Below, one piece after another: positions 28,385-36,936 of a stretch of 64,000 bases of DNA (its first letter is position 1; each line of letters opens with the position of its first letter). Source of the stretch: Pelomonas baiyunensis (GTDB lineage: Bacteria > Pseudomonadota > Gammaproteobacteria > Burkholderiales > Burkholderiaceae_C); NCBI RefSeq assembly GCF_043555935.1, contig NZ_JBIGIB010000003.1:248001-312000 (forward strand), in the 5' to 3' direction. The notes beneath the pieces were generated by a model. It was not told the origin of the DNA. It did not search any database and saw only the letters and a program-made list of their open reading frames with translations. The position numbers and the translations under genes were made by a program.

Positions 28385-29068
28385 TCACGTGTCCGCCCAC
28401 ATCCGCAAGAGGTTGTGATACGTCCCGGTCAGCTGCACGAGCTCGGGCGTCTCGCCCAGCTCGCCGCGCAGCCGCATCAGGCTCAGGTCCATCTCGTAGA
28501 GCAGGCGGCGCTGGTCATCGCCGCGCACCAGGCTCTCGATCCAGAAGAAGCTGGCCAGCCGCGCGCCGCGCGTGACGGGCTCGACGCGGTGGACGCTGGT
28601 GCCGGGGTAGATGACCATGTCGCCCGCGGCCAGCTTGACGCGCTGCTCGCCGTAGGTGTCGGCAATCACCAATTCACCGCCGTCGTAGTCGCTCGGTTTG
28701 CTCAAGAACAGCGTGCACGAGATGTCGGTTCGCACGCGTTGCACCCCGCCGGGCAGGTAGCGGATGGCCTGGTCCACGTGGTCACCGTAGGTGTTGGCGG
28801 TGCCGGCGTAGCGGTTGAACAGCGGCGGCAGCACGCGCTTGGGCAGCGTGGCGGAGAAGAAGACGGGGTGTCGGTCCAGCGCCTGCAGCACCAGGGCCTG
28901 CAGTTCGCGGTGGGGCTCGCTGCCAGGCTGCAGCTGCTGGTTGTTCTTGACCTGCGCGGCCTGCGCGCCGGCGGTGCTGCGGCCGTCCACCCACGTGGCG
29001 GCGGCCAGCAGCTCGTGGGCTCGGGCGACGCCGGCGGCGTCGAGGATCTGGGGGATCTTCAGCAGCAT
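28385..29068 (-). CDS. piuC: PiuC-type Fe(II)/2-oxoglutarate-dependent dioxygenase
   Basis: 227 residues, the normal length of the PKHD-type hydroxylase YbiX/PiuC family. The iron-binding triad appears as His and Asp in YGDHVDQAI and a distal His in IYPGTSVHRVEPVTRG. The 2-oxoglutarate-binding Arg is in the same VTRGARLASFFWIES stretch. These proteins sit beside TonB-dependent receptors (Fiu, PiuA) and are iron-regulated. The gene follows the receptor gene by 25 bases on the same strand, consistent with that pairing. The substrate is not established in the family to my knowledge. Confidence 0.92.
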   Translation of the reverse strand: MLLKIPQILDAAGVARAHELLAAATWVDGRSTAGAQAAQVKNNQQLQPGSEPHRELQALVLQALDRHPVFFSATLPKRVLPPLFNRYAGTANTYGDHVDQAIRYLPGGVQRVRTDISCTLFLSKPSDYDGGELVIADTYGEQRVKLAAGDMVIYPGTSVHRVEPVTRGARLASFFWIESLVRGDDQRRLLYEMDLSLMRLRGELGETPELVQLTGTYHNLLRMWADT

Positions 29069-29093
29069 GGCGTCGCGCGGTCCGTCGTCAGGA

Positions 29094-31385
29094 TCAGAAC
29101 TTGTAGGTGCCGGTCAGGCTGGTCACGCGGCCGGTGCCGGGCACGTAGAAGCTCGTGTAGAGCTGGTCAGCATAGATCTTGTTGGCCACGTTGCTGACGT
29201 AGAGCTTGAAGCTAAGCTGCTCGGGCACGACGGCGTATTCGGCCATCAGGTCGGCCGTGACGAACTTGGGCGCGTAAATGCCGGCCGGGTTGCGGATGGG
29301 CGTCTGGCTGCTGCGCGCGTTCAGGCCGGCGCCCAGGCGCACTTGAGGATGGACCTGGTAGGCCGTCCACAGGCTGCCCGAGTAGCGCGGCGACAGCGAC
29401 GGGCGCGAGCCCTGCACCTCGCCGGTGTTGACGCTGGAGATGTCGATCTTGGCCACCGGCATCCAGGTGAAGTTGCCGAAGACTTCCCATTCGGGCGTGA
29501 TCTTGCCGACGACGTCGATGTCCAGGCCAGCGGCGTGGCGCTTGCCGGACAGGGTGACGAGGTTGGTGATCAGCGGGTCGGTGTTGCGCTCGTGCAGCTT
29601 GGTGTTGCGGAAGGCGCTGGCGCGCACGCTGAGCTTGCCGTCGGCGCTGTCCCACTTGGCGCCCAGCTCGACGTTGACCGACTTCTCCGGCGGGATGTTC
29701 TCGTTGGCCGCGCTCAGGGAATAGGCATCGCCGGAGGTGTTGAACGAGGTGGCGCCCATCAGGTGGAAGGACCATTGCTCATTGGGCTGGAACAGCACGG
29801 CGGCCCGCTTGCTGACCTCCGAGATGTTCATGTGCCAGGGCGAGCCGGGCATGGCCAGTGCGGTGGCGGTCGCCGGCGTGGCCGGCACGTCCACCAGCGG
29901 GTACACCACCGTCGACGAGAAGGTGTTGTACTGGTGGTAGGTGCCCTTCAGGCTGTCGAAGCGCAGGCCGGCCAGCACCTTCCACATCGGCGCGATCTGG
30001 ACCATGTCCTGCAGGTAGGCGCCGTAGGCCTTGGACACATAGTCGTTGTTGGTGCGGTAGCTGCGCAGGCTCTCGTCGATGGTGGCGCCGTCGTACGGCG
30101 TGCCCACCGTGGTGTTGGGGCGCGTCGGCACGATGCCACCCTGCGTTGCCGGGATCTGCGCGTAGACCTGCTTCTTCTCGTGCGCGAAATCGACGCCGGC
30201 CTGGAGGTGGTGGTCGAAGCCCAGGGCCTGGAAACGGCTGCTCAGGTCGCTCTGCGCCGTGACCGTCTGCATGTCCTGCTTCTTGAGCTGCTGGCCGCGG
30301 GTGATGACGGTGGCGGGGCTGAGGTTGTCCAGCGTGACGGCCTGGCCGCCCGGCTGCAGGTTGGCTGCAGCGAAATTCCACAGCGTGGCCCGCTGGTCGC
30401 GGCTGTAGTTGGCGGCGCGCACCTTGGTCACCAGTTCGGTGTCCTTGGAGAAGCGATGCGTGTGCGTGAGCATGCCGTAGTAGGCCGTGCCCTTGTTGAA
30501 GTCGCTGGCCAGGCCGTAGTAGGCGTCCGGGTCCATCTTGGTGTTGACGCCATTGGCGTAGGGCGACGTGGCCGTCGGCCGGATCCAGCGCACACCGTAG
30601 TTGATGCCGTTGTCGTTCTGCAGGCCGTACAGCGTGATGCCGAACTCGTCGGTCTCGTCGACGCCGAGGCGGTAGTTGACGCCGATGCCGCGCTTGTCCA
30701 CCTTGGAGCCGGCGCCGTTGCTGTCGGCGGTGTTGGTCATGGCGCTGACGCGCAGCGCCGAGTTCTCGCCGGTGCGCTTGTTGAAGTCGGCGATGGCGCG
30801 CAGGCTGGCATGGCTGCCCATCGTGACGTCGATCTGGTTCTGGTCGGCGAGCTGGGCCTGCTTGGTCACCTGGTTGACCGCGCCGCCCGTGGAGCCGCGG
30901 CCGAACAGCAGCGAGGCCGAGCCGCGCAGCAGTTCCACCTTGTCGAGGAAGAAGGTGTCGCGGTCGTAGAAGGCCGGGTCGCGCATGCTGTCGATAAAGA
31001 TATCGCCGGTGCTTTGCAGCGAGATGCCGTGGACCTTGATGTCCTCCTCGCCGCCCTCGGCAGCCTGGAAGGTGATGCCGGCGGTGTTCTTCAGCACCTC
31101 CTTGACGTTGCCGTAGTTGCGGTCGTCCATCAGCTTTTCGGTGATGACGGTGAGGGACTGCGGAATGTCGCGGATGTCCTGCTTGCCCTTGCCGATGCGG
31201 GTTTCGGTGGCCTGGTAGGCGTCCTTGCCTTGGGGCTCGGCGCTGGCCTTGAAGCGCACGGTGGGCATCACTGTGTCTTCCTTGGTGGGGGAGGTTTGGG
31301 CCAGTGCGGCCGAGGCCAGGCCGAAGCCGGCGGCCAGTGCGCCCAGCGGCAACAGCGCCGGGGTCGTCTTGTTCTTGCGGGACAT
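29094..31385 (-). CDS. TonB-dependent siderophore receptor (Fiu/PiuA type)
   Basis: 763 residues from the ATG at 31385, with ribosome site GGAG. A signal peptide (GALAAGFGLASAALA) precedes a TonB-box-like segment (TVMPTVRFKAS), the plug domain (IRDIPQSLTVITEKLM, VKEVLKNTAGIT, RGSASLLFGRGSTGGAVNQ) and a 22-strand-type barrel ending in the aromatic LTGTYKF. The signature matches outer-membrane ferric-siderophore receptors such as Fiu and PiuA that take up catecholates. It works with the TonB encoded just upstream; the operon is behind a Fur-box-like site. Confidence 0.94.
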   Translation of the reverse strand: MSRKNKTTPALLPLGALAAGFGLASAALAQTSPTKEDTVMPTVRFKASAEPQGKDAYQATETRIGKGKQDIRDIPQSLTVITEKLMDDRNYGNVKEVLKNTAGITFQAAEGGEEDIKVHGISLQSTGDIFIDSMRDPAFYDRDTFFLDKVELLRGSASLLFGRGSTGGAVNQVTKQAQLADQNQIDVTMGSHASLRAIADFNKRTGENSALRVSAMTNTADSNGAGSKVDKRGIGVNYRLGVDETDEFGITLYGLQNDNGINYGVRWIRPTATSPYANGVNTKMDPDAYYGLASDFNKGTAYYGMLTHTHRFSKDTELVTKVRAANYSRDQRATLWNFAAANLQPGGQAVTLDNLSPATVITRGQQLKKQDMQTVTAQSDLSSRFQALGFDHHLQAGVDFAHEKKQVYAQIPATQGGIVPTRPNTTVGTPYDGATIDESLRSYRTNNDYVSKAYGAYLQDMVQIAPMWKVLAGLRFDSLKGTYHQYNTFSSTVVYPLVDVPATPATATALAMPGSPWHMNISEVSKRAAVLFQPNEQWSFHLMGATSFNTSGDAYSLSAANENIPPEKSVNVELGAKWDSADGKLSVRASAFRNTKLHERNTDPLITNLVTLSGKRHAAGLDIDVVGKITPEWEVFGNFTWMPVAKIDISSVNTGEVQGSRPSLSPRYSGSLWTAYQVHPQVRLGAGLNARSSQTPIRNPAGIYAPKFVTADLMAEYAVVPEQLSFKLYVSNVANKIYADQLYTSFYVPGTGRVTSLTGTYKF

Positions 31386-31479
31386 GGATTGCTCCGAGGG
31401 ATCGTGAGGAATAGGCGTGGCTTTGCCCACGGCGGCCTCAGGGCCGCCCACGGCATGGCTGGTCAGGGGAAGGGTGGGG

Positions 31480-32253
31480 TCAACGGTCGAGTTCGTAGGA
31501 CATCGGTGTGATGACCTCCCACTCGATGGGCTGGCCGTTCTCGGTCTGGGGGGCGAACCGGGCGGTGCGGATGTCTTGCAAGGCCTGCTCGTCCAGGCGC
31601 GCGAAGCCGGACGATTTCGCGAGCGCGACCTCGCGTGGCAAGCCGTTTACATCCACCACCACGCGCACATGCACCACGCCAGACTCCTTGAGCCGCTTGG
31701 ACATCAGCGGCACCGTCGAGCGCGGCTCGCGCACGTAGCGCACGGCGCTGGCCGGGATGCGCTTGAGCGCCGGCGTGGCCACCGGGGCGGGCGGCGGCAC
31801 CACCTGCGCAACCGGGGCAGGCGCCGGCTGCACCTGCGCCGGCACGGGCGGCGGCGCGGGCAGGGCGGCCACCACCAAGGCCGGCGCGGGCGCCGTGGCC
31901 ACGGCAATCACCGGCGGCTCGATCAGCGGCGGCGTGGGGGCCTTCATGTCAGGCAGCGCCACGGGCGGGCGGGGCTGCGGCTTGGGCGGCTCGGCCGGCG
32001 CCATCAGGCGCACCACCACCGGGGCCATGCGCGCCACCGTGCGCTTCACGGCCTGCCCCTGGCTCAGCGCCCAGAACGCGAGGATGTGCAGCGCCAGGAT
32101 GCCGGCCACCGCCCAGCGCTGACGGCCCGGCGGCGTGGCCAGGTCGGCATAGCTCGGGCGCTCCGTCACGCGCAGCGCCACCGGCGCGGCGGCGCTGGCA
32201 ACCGGCTGGGGGGCGACGAAGTGCAGGGGTTTCACGGCGTGGGCGATCAGCAT
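31480..32253 (-). CDS. tonB: TonB energy-transducer protein
   Basis: 257 residues from the ATG at 32253. The N-terminal part has one membrane anchor (WAVAGILALHILAFWALS, residues about 47-65) and a Pro/Ala-rich periplasmic spacer (PPKPQPRPP, PAPPPVPAQVQPAP). The C-terminal TonB domain contains RYVREPRSTVPLMSKRLKES, VHVRVVVDVNGLPREV and FARLDEQALQDIRTARF. It transfers inner-membrane energy to outer-membrane receptors. No exbB/exbD genes are in the window. It is the first gene of the iron operon. Confidence 0.93.
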   Translation of the reverse strand: MLIAHAVKPLHFVAPQPVASAAAPVALRVTERPSYADLATPPGRQRWAVAGILALHILAFWALSQGQAVKRTVARMAPVVVRLMAPAEPPKPQPRPPVALPDMKAPTPPLIEPPVIAVATAPAPALVVAALPAPPPVPAQVQPAPAPVAQVVPPPAPVATPALKRIPASAVRYVREPRSTVPLMSKRLKESGVVHVRVVVDVNGLPREVALAKSSGFARLDEQALQDIRTARFAPQTENGQPIEWEVITPMSYELDR

Positions 32254-32273
32254 CGATGGAAAAATCTTAACAC

Positions 32274-32295
32274 GAATGCGAACGATTCTTATTTG
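32274..32295. promoter_or_regulatory. Fur-box-like operator upstream of tonB
   Basis: AATGCGAACGATTCTTATTTG is close to the reverse of the AATAAGAATNGTT...ATT pattern of Fur operators, and lies 20 bases upstream of the tonB start. A -10-like TTAAGAT is immediately downstream in the tonB direction. It is expected to repress the iron operon when iron is sufficient. Confidence 0.65.
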
Positions 32296-32370
32296 ATGTT
32301 CGTCATGCGGCTGGCCGATGCGGCGCCCGCGCCACGGCCAGGCCCAGGGCCGGCCGATATGCTCCCGGCC

Positions 32371-32724
32371 ATGAAAACCCTTGTGCGATGGATGCTGCTG
32401 GCGGCCGCCCTGCTGCTGGTGGCGCACCTGTACCCCGGCGTGGTGGTCACCAGCTTCAGCGCGGCGCTGATTGCGGCCCTGGTGCTGGGCCTGCTCAACA
32501 CCCTGCTGCGCCCGCTGCTGGTGTTGCTGACCCTGCCCGTGACGGTGCTGAGCCTGGGCCTGTTCCTGTTCGTGATCAACGCCCTGATGTTCTGGATGGC
32601 CGCGTCCCTGTTGGACGGGCTGGCCGTCACCGGCTTCTGGGCGGCGCTGATCGGGTCGGTGATCTACAGCCTGTGCGGCATGGTGATCGACGTCGTCATC
32701 GAACGCCTGTTCCCGGCTGACTGA
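32371..32724 (+). CDS. Phage holin family IV-like four-helix membrane protein
   Basis: 117 residues, nearly all hydrophobic, with four predicted membrane helices (MLLAAALLLVAHLYP, AALIAALVLGLLNTLLRP, LPVTVLSLGLFLFVINALMFW, FWAALIGSVIYSLCGMVI). This is the layout of the PF04020 phage holin-like family, which is widespread on chromosomes and not linked to a phage here. It is divergent from tonB and convergent with the M48 protease gene. Role unknown. Confidence 0.8.
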   Translation: MKTLVRWMLLAAALLLVAHLYPGVVVTSFSAALIAALVLGLLNTLLRPLLVLLTLPVTVLSLGLFLFVINALMFWMAASLLDGLAVTGFWAALIGSVIYSLCGMVIDVVIERLFPAD

Positions 32725-32868
32725 GCCTCACGCCTCACGGCACGGCCCCCCGGCGGGCGCAGCCACGCCGCGCGTCCAGCCGTGCCTGCAGGTTCGGCTT
32801 CGCCCCGTTTGCCAGGAAGTCTGGAAGTGCCCCTCGACGGCGCGGCCGTCAGGCGATCGGGGGTGGTC

Positions 32869-34461
32869 TTAGTTCGGCAGTTCCACGTCCGGCGGGATGT
32901 AGCGGCCCTTGTACATCTCGGCCAGCATGGCCTGGCGCTCGTACACCAGCGTGCGCAGCCGGGCGTCGATGACCGAAGCCTCCACCTGGTCGGCCTCGGG
33001 TCGTCGGGATTGCCGCAGGCCGGAGCGCAGGCGGTCGATGGCGCCGTTGAGGTCGCCCGCCGCAGCATGCACCTCGGCCTGGGCCCGCACGGCGCGCAGG
33101 GGCTGGTCCAGCTGTTGCCAGATCAGGGCTAGCTGTGCCCAGGCGTAGGAATCCTTGGGCTCCAGCGACACGTGCGTTTGCAGCGCGTCCGCCGCGTCGC
33201 GCAGCGCCCCCGGGCCGGCGCCCGGCGCCAGGGCCAGGCCCACGCGTTGCAGCAGCAGCGGGCGTGACTTCTCGCCTTGCAGCTGCGCCAGCGCCGCCAC
33301 GCCTTCCATCGGCCGGCCACGGGCCTGGGCCAGCTCGGCGCGCAGGTAAATCAGCAGCCGGCGTGCGGCGGTGGCTTCCGGGGCGCTGGGGTTGAGGAGT
33401 TGCAGCGTGGTCTCGGCGCTGCGCAACGAGGCCTCGGCGCGCTCGAAGTTGCGCAGCTTGATGGACGCGAGCGAGGCGGCGTAGCGGGCGCCGAGTTGCT
33501 CGTAGCCGCCGCTGTCGCGCAGCACGCGGGCGCCCGCGTCGTAGTTCTCCAGCACCTGCCAGGCTTCCACGCGCGGGTCCATCAGCACGCGGGCCCGGGC
33601 GGCCATCAAGGCGTGTTCGGCAATGCCGCGCGGGCGGGCAAAGGGCTCCAGCGCCAGGCGGGTGCGCGCGTCGCCAATGCGCTCGCTGGTCAGCGGGTGT
33701 GAGCGCAGGTACGGGAACGAGCCGTTGTCCATCAGGTGGTAGGCCTGGTCCATGCGCTCGAACATGCTCACCATGCCGCTGCCGGCAAAGCCCGCTTCCA
33801 CCAGCACGTTGAAGCCCACGCGGTCGGCCTCGCGCTCCATGTCGCGCGAGAAGTTCAGCGACATCTGCGTGGCCGCCGCCTGCCCGCCCACGATGCCGGC
33901 GTTGGCCAGGTCGATGTTGCCGCGCGTGGCCGCCAGCACGCCAAGCAGCAGGCCGGCAATCGCGATCATGCTGTTCTTGGAGTCCCCCGCGATGCGCCGC
34001 GCAATGTGCCGCTGCGTGACATGCGAGATCTCGTGCGCCAGCACGGAGGCGAGCTCGTCGCGCGACACCGTCATCGCGATCAGCCCCAGGTGCGTGCCCA
34101 CGAAGCCGCCGGGCAGCGCAAAGGCGTTGATGCTCTTGTCCTCCACCAGGAAGGACTCCCACGCAAAGCGGGCCTGGATGTCGTCACCCACATGACCCAG
34201 CTTGCGCGAGGCGGCCACCAGCGGCTGGAAGATGCCTTCCATGTATTCCTGCAGGATGGGGTCCTGCACCACGGCGGGGTCCAGCCGGATGGAGCGCATG
34301 TAGCGCTCGCCCAGCTGCCGCTCGGCGCCCACGTCCAGGTCTTGAGAGACCGAGTCGCCCAGCGCGGGCAGGTTGACCTGCGCACTCAAAGGGGCCCCCG
34401 GCAGGGCCAGCGTGGCGGCAGCCAGCAGGCTGAGCAAAGGGCGTTGCAGCAACTTCTTCAT
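32869..34461 (-). CDS. M48 family metalloprotease, BepA/YfgC-like, with TPR tail
   Basis: 530 residues. A signal peptide (LLSLLAAATLALPGAPLSA) is followed by an M48 domain with zinc motif HEISH at 143-147 and a third ligand in EADRVGF near 211-214. The C-terminal 240 residues are TPR-like helices. This matches BepA, a periplasmic protease and chaperone for outer-membrane proteins such as LptD. Length is close to the E. coli protein (487) plus extra helices. It is convergent with the holin-like gene and divergent from moaC. Confidence 0.88.
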   Translation of the reverse strand: MKKLLQRPLLSLLAAATLALPGAPLSAQVNLPALGDSVSQDLDVGAERQLGERYMRSIRLDPAVVQDPILQEYMEGIFQPLVAASRKLGHVGDDIQARFAWESFLVEDKSINAFALPGGFVGTHLGLIAMTVSRDELASVLAHEISHVTQRHIARRIAGDSKNSMIAIAGLLLGVLAATRGNIDLANAGIVGGQAAATQMSLNFSRDMEREADRVGFNVLVEAGFAGSGMVSMFERMDQAYHLMDNGSFPYLRSHPLTSERIGDARTRLALEPFARPRGIAEHALMAARARVLMDPRVEAWQVLENYDAGARVLRDSGGYEQLGARYAASLASIKLRNFERAEASLRSAETTLQLLNPSAPEATAARRLLIYLRAELAQARGRPMEGVAALAQLQGEKSRPLLLQRVGLALAPGAGPGALRDAADALQTHVSLEPKDSYAWAQLALIWQQLDQPLRAVRAQAEVHAAAGDLNGAIDRLRSGLRQSRRPEADQVEASVIDARLRTLVYERQAMLAEMYKGRYIPPDVELPN

Positions 34462-34685
34462 CGGGCAGCGGCGGGGTGCGCCGGGAACGCTTCAGCAGAC
34501 AGACTCCTATGATGCCTGCAACACCTTGCCCCAATGTTTCCAGGCATGAAGGCGCTCGGCGCCCAGCCGCGCATCGCTGAACGCGTGCGCCGCTGAGCGG
34601 TCGCCCGAGGCGACGGCGATGTGTGCGGCATCCCGCCGCCAGCCCATCGCCGGCGCGTGCCGACCCGCCACAACCGATGCACGAC

Positions 34686-35177
34686 ATGAGCCACCCTCTC
34701 ACCCACTTCGACACCCAAGGCCAGGCCCACATGGTGGACGTCTCGGCCAAAGCCGAGACCCATCGCGTGGCCGTGGCGGCCGGCGAGATCCGCATGCAGC
34801 CGGCCACCTTTGCGCTGATTGCCGGCGGCACGGCCAAGAAGGGCGATGTGCTGGGCTTGGCGCGCATCGCCGCCATCCAGGGCGCCAAGCGCTGTAGTGA
34901 TTTGGTGCCCTTGTGCCACCCGCTGGCCATCACCCGCGTGGCGGTGGAGTTCGAGCTCGACGAGTCAAGTCACCGCGTGCACTGCCGCGCCCAGGTCGAA
35001 ACCCTGGGCCGCACGGGCGTGGAGATGGAAGCCCTGTGTGCCGTGCAGGTCGGCCTGCTCACCATCTACGACATGTGCAAGGCCGCCGACCGCGGCATGG
35101 TCATCAGCAATGTGCGGGTGCTGGAGAAGCAGGGCGGCAAGAGCGGCGTGTGGCACGCCGAGCCCGACCCCGCCTGA
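34686..35177 (+). CDS. moaC: Cyclic pyranopterin monophosphate synthase MoaC
   Basis: 163 residues, standard MoaC length. It converts the MoaA product to cyclic pyranopterin monophosphate in molybdenum cofactor synthesis. Motifs: MVDVSAKAETHRVAVA, KRCSDLVPLCHPL, TGVEMEALCAVQVGLLTIYDMCKA, VISNVRVLEKQGGKSG. An ATG three codons earlier (34677) is an alternative start; neither has a clear ribosome site. No other moa gene is adjacent. The stop abuts the convergent ligase gene with no gap. Confidence 0.96.
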   Translation: MSHPLTHFDTQGQAHMVDVSAKAETHRVAVAAGEIRMQPATFALIAGGTAKKGDVLGLARIAAIQGAKRCSDLVPLCHPLAITRVAVEFELDESSHRVHCRAQVETLGRTGVEMEALCAVQVGLLTIYDMCKAADRGMVISNVRVLEKQGGKSGVWHAEPDPA

Positions 35178-36899
35178 TCAGCGCAGGCGCCGCCAGTCGC
35201 GCACGTCCGAAGCCGGCTGGCATTGCGGCATGGCGCCGCTGGCCGCCGCGGTGAGTGAGGCCGCCGTGGGGCAACTGGCGAACCAGGTGTCGCCCGTCGG
35301 GTTGCGGAACTCTCGCAGCCGGTCGGCCAGGAAGCGTGCGCCGTCCACATCGCCCACAGCCTCCAGCGAGCGGGACCAATGCATCATCAGCCGCGCATCG
35401 ATCAGGCTGAAGGCGGTGCGGCGCGTGGCGTCCAGCGCGGCTTGGCCGGGGGGCAGGCTGGTGGCGGCGGCGTAATCGGCCTGGTGGCTGAAGAACACCG
35501 AGTGCTGGCCCGCGGCAATGCGCCGGCTCAACGGGGCGTCGTCCGCGGCCGGGGCGTAAATGGCCACGATGCGTTGGTAGTCCCACACTGCGAACAGGCT
35601 GCCGGCCATCAGCAGGCCGCCCACCCACTGCCAGGGCGCGGGTGAGGTCGCCGGGGCGTCGTCAGCTCGCGCCGGCAACGCCAGGCCCAGCGCAAAGCAG
35701 GCCGGCAGCAGGAAGTAGGCGTACCAGAGCGGGTACTCGAGCAGGCTGTGCAGGCCGATGGCCAGCACCAGCATCAGCGCGGCACGGCGCAAAGGCGCCT
35801 CAGGCCCCGGGCGCGCGGCACCGCGCCAGGCTTGCCACAAGCCCCAGCCCAGCAGCGCCAGCACCGCGCCGGCCCAGGGCAGGCCGAGCTCCACGGCCAG
35901 CTGGGAGGGCAGGTTGTGCGTGTGGTCGAAGAAGGCGATCGGCCGGTTGGGGAACGGGGTCAGCGTCCAGGCGAAATTGAATTCGCCCCAGCCCACGCCC
36001 AGCCAGGGGTTGGCGCGCGTCAGCGCCCAGGCGTCGTGCAGGATCGCCAGCCGCGAGGGCGAGCCGGCACCTTCCGACAGGCGCGAGGCCGCACCGAAGG
36101 CGTGCCCCTCGGCGGACCACTGCGCCATCAGCCACCAGCTCAGGCCCAGCATCACGGGCGTGGCCAGCAGGGCCAGACGCGCCGGGCGGGACAGTTGACG
36201 GTCCACCAAGCCCCAGAGGGCCAGCATCGCCACGCCGATGAACCCGGTGCGCGAGGCGCTCAGCACCACGGTGAACACGCAAGCAAACAGCAGCGGCGCC
36301 AAGGCAGCGGCCGGCGCGCGGCGCCGCTCGGTCAGCCACACGGCGGCCACGGCGGTCCACATCATCAAACTGGCGAGGTGGTTGGGTTGGCGCAGGTTGC
36401 CCACGCCGCGCCCCGGGATGCCCGAGCGGGCGATGAGCGTGCCGTCCGCCCACTCGGGCGCAAACACCTGCACGGCGCTGATGGCAATGCTGGCCCCGCC
36501 GGCCAGCAGCAGGCCCCAGCAGAATGCGTCAGCCACCCACGGCCGGGTGGCGGCAGGCAGACCCTGGGCCAGCAGAAACACCACCAGGCCGGCCAGAAGA
36601 ATGACGGCCGAGCCCAAGGCCAGGGACGAAGGCAAGCCGCGCCAGAACAGGGACACCCACGGAGCCACGCACAGCAGCACCAGGGCCAGGCCGGCCGGCG
36701 TGGTCAGCCCCGCCCGCCAGCGCGGCAGGAAGCGCGCGCACACCGCCAGCGCCAGACCCCAGCCGGCCAGGGCCAGCAATTGGTTGTACAGCGTGGCGGC
36801 CGGCGTCTGGTTGAAGGCCACCAGGGGCGGCAGGCCGGTGGCCAGGGCCAGGCACAGGCTGGCCGCAGGGCGATGGGGGGCAGGGGTGGCAGCGGACAT
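35178..36899 (-). CDS. O-antigen ligase/PglL-type membrane protein 1
   Basis: 573 residues with about 11-12 membrane segments. The long periplasmic loop has the WzyC/PglL hallmark FFDHTHNLPSQLAVELG, and the C-terminal 110 residues form a soluble helical domain. A GVGNLRQPNHLASLMMW stretch is typical of PglL_A oligosaccharyltransferases. Its place next to two pilin genes suggests it glycosylates pilin, but O-antigen ligation cannot be excluded. It follows the second ligase-like gene by 37 bases on the same strand, so the two are co-transcribed. Confidence 0.85.
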   Translation of the reverse strand: MSAATPAPHRPAASLCLALATGLPPLVAFNQTPAATLYNQLLALAGWGLALAVCARFLPRWRAGLTTPAGLALVLLCVAPWVSLFWRGLPSSLALGSAVILLAGLVVFLLAQGLPAATRPWVADAFCWGLLLAGGASIAISAVQVFAPEWADGTLIARSGIPGRGVGNLRQPNHLASLMMWTAVAAVWLTERRRAPAAALAPLLFACVFTVVLSASRTGFIGVAMLALWGLVDRQLSRPARLALLATPVMLGLSWWLMAQWSAEGHAFGAASRLSEGAGSPSRLAILHDAWALTRANPWLGVGWGEFNFAWTLTPFPNRPIAFFDHTHNLPSQLAVELGLPWAGAVLALLGWGLWQAWRGAARPGPEAPLRRAALMLVLAIGLHSLLEYPLWYAYFLLPACFALGLALPARADDAPATSPAPWQWVGGLLMAGSLFAVWDYQRIVAIYAPAADDAPLSRRIAAGQHSVFFSHQADYAAATSLPPGQAALDATRRTAFSLIDARLMMHWSRSLEAVGDVDGARFLADRLREFRNPTGDTWFASCPTAASLTAAASGAMPQCQPASDVRDWRRLR

Positions 36900-36936
36900 G
36901 GGCGCGCATGATGGCACGCGCCGTGCGGTCAGCGCG

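Noticed and set aside
32371..32724. Prophage inferred from the holin-like protein
   Set aside because: No other phage gene, integrase or attachment repeat is nearby, and this four-helix family is common on chromosomes.
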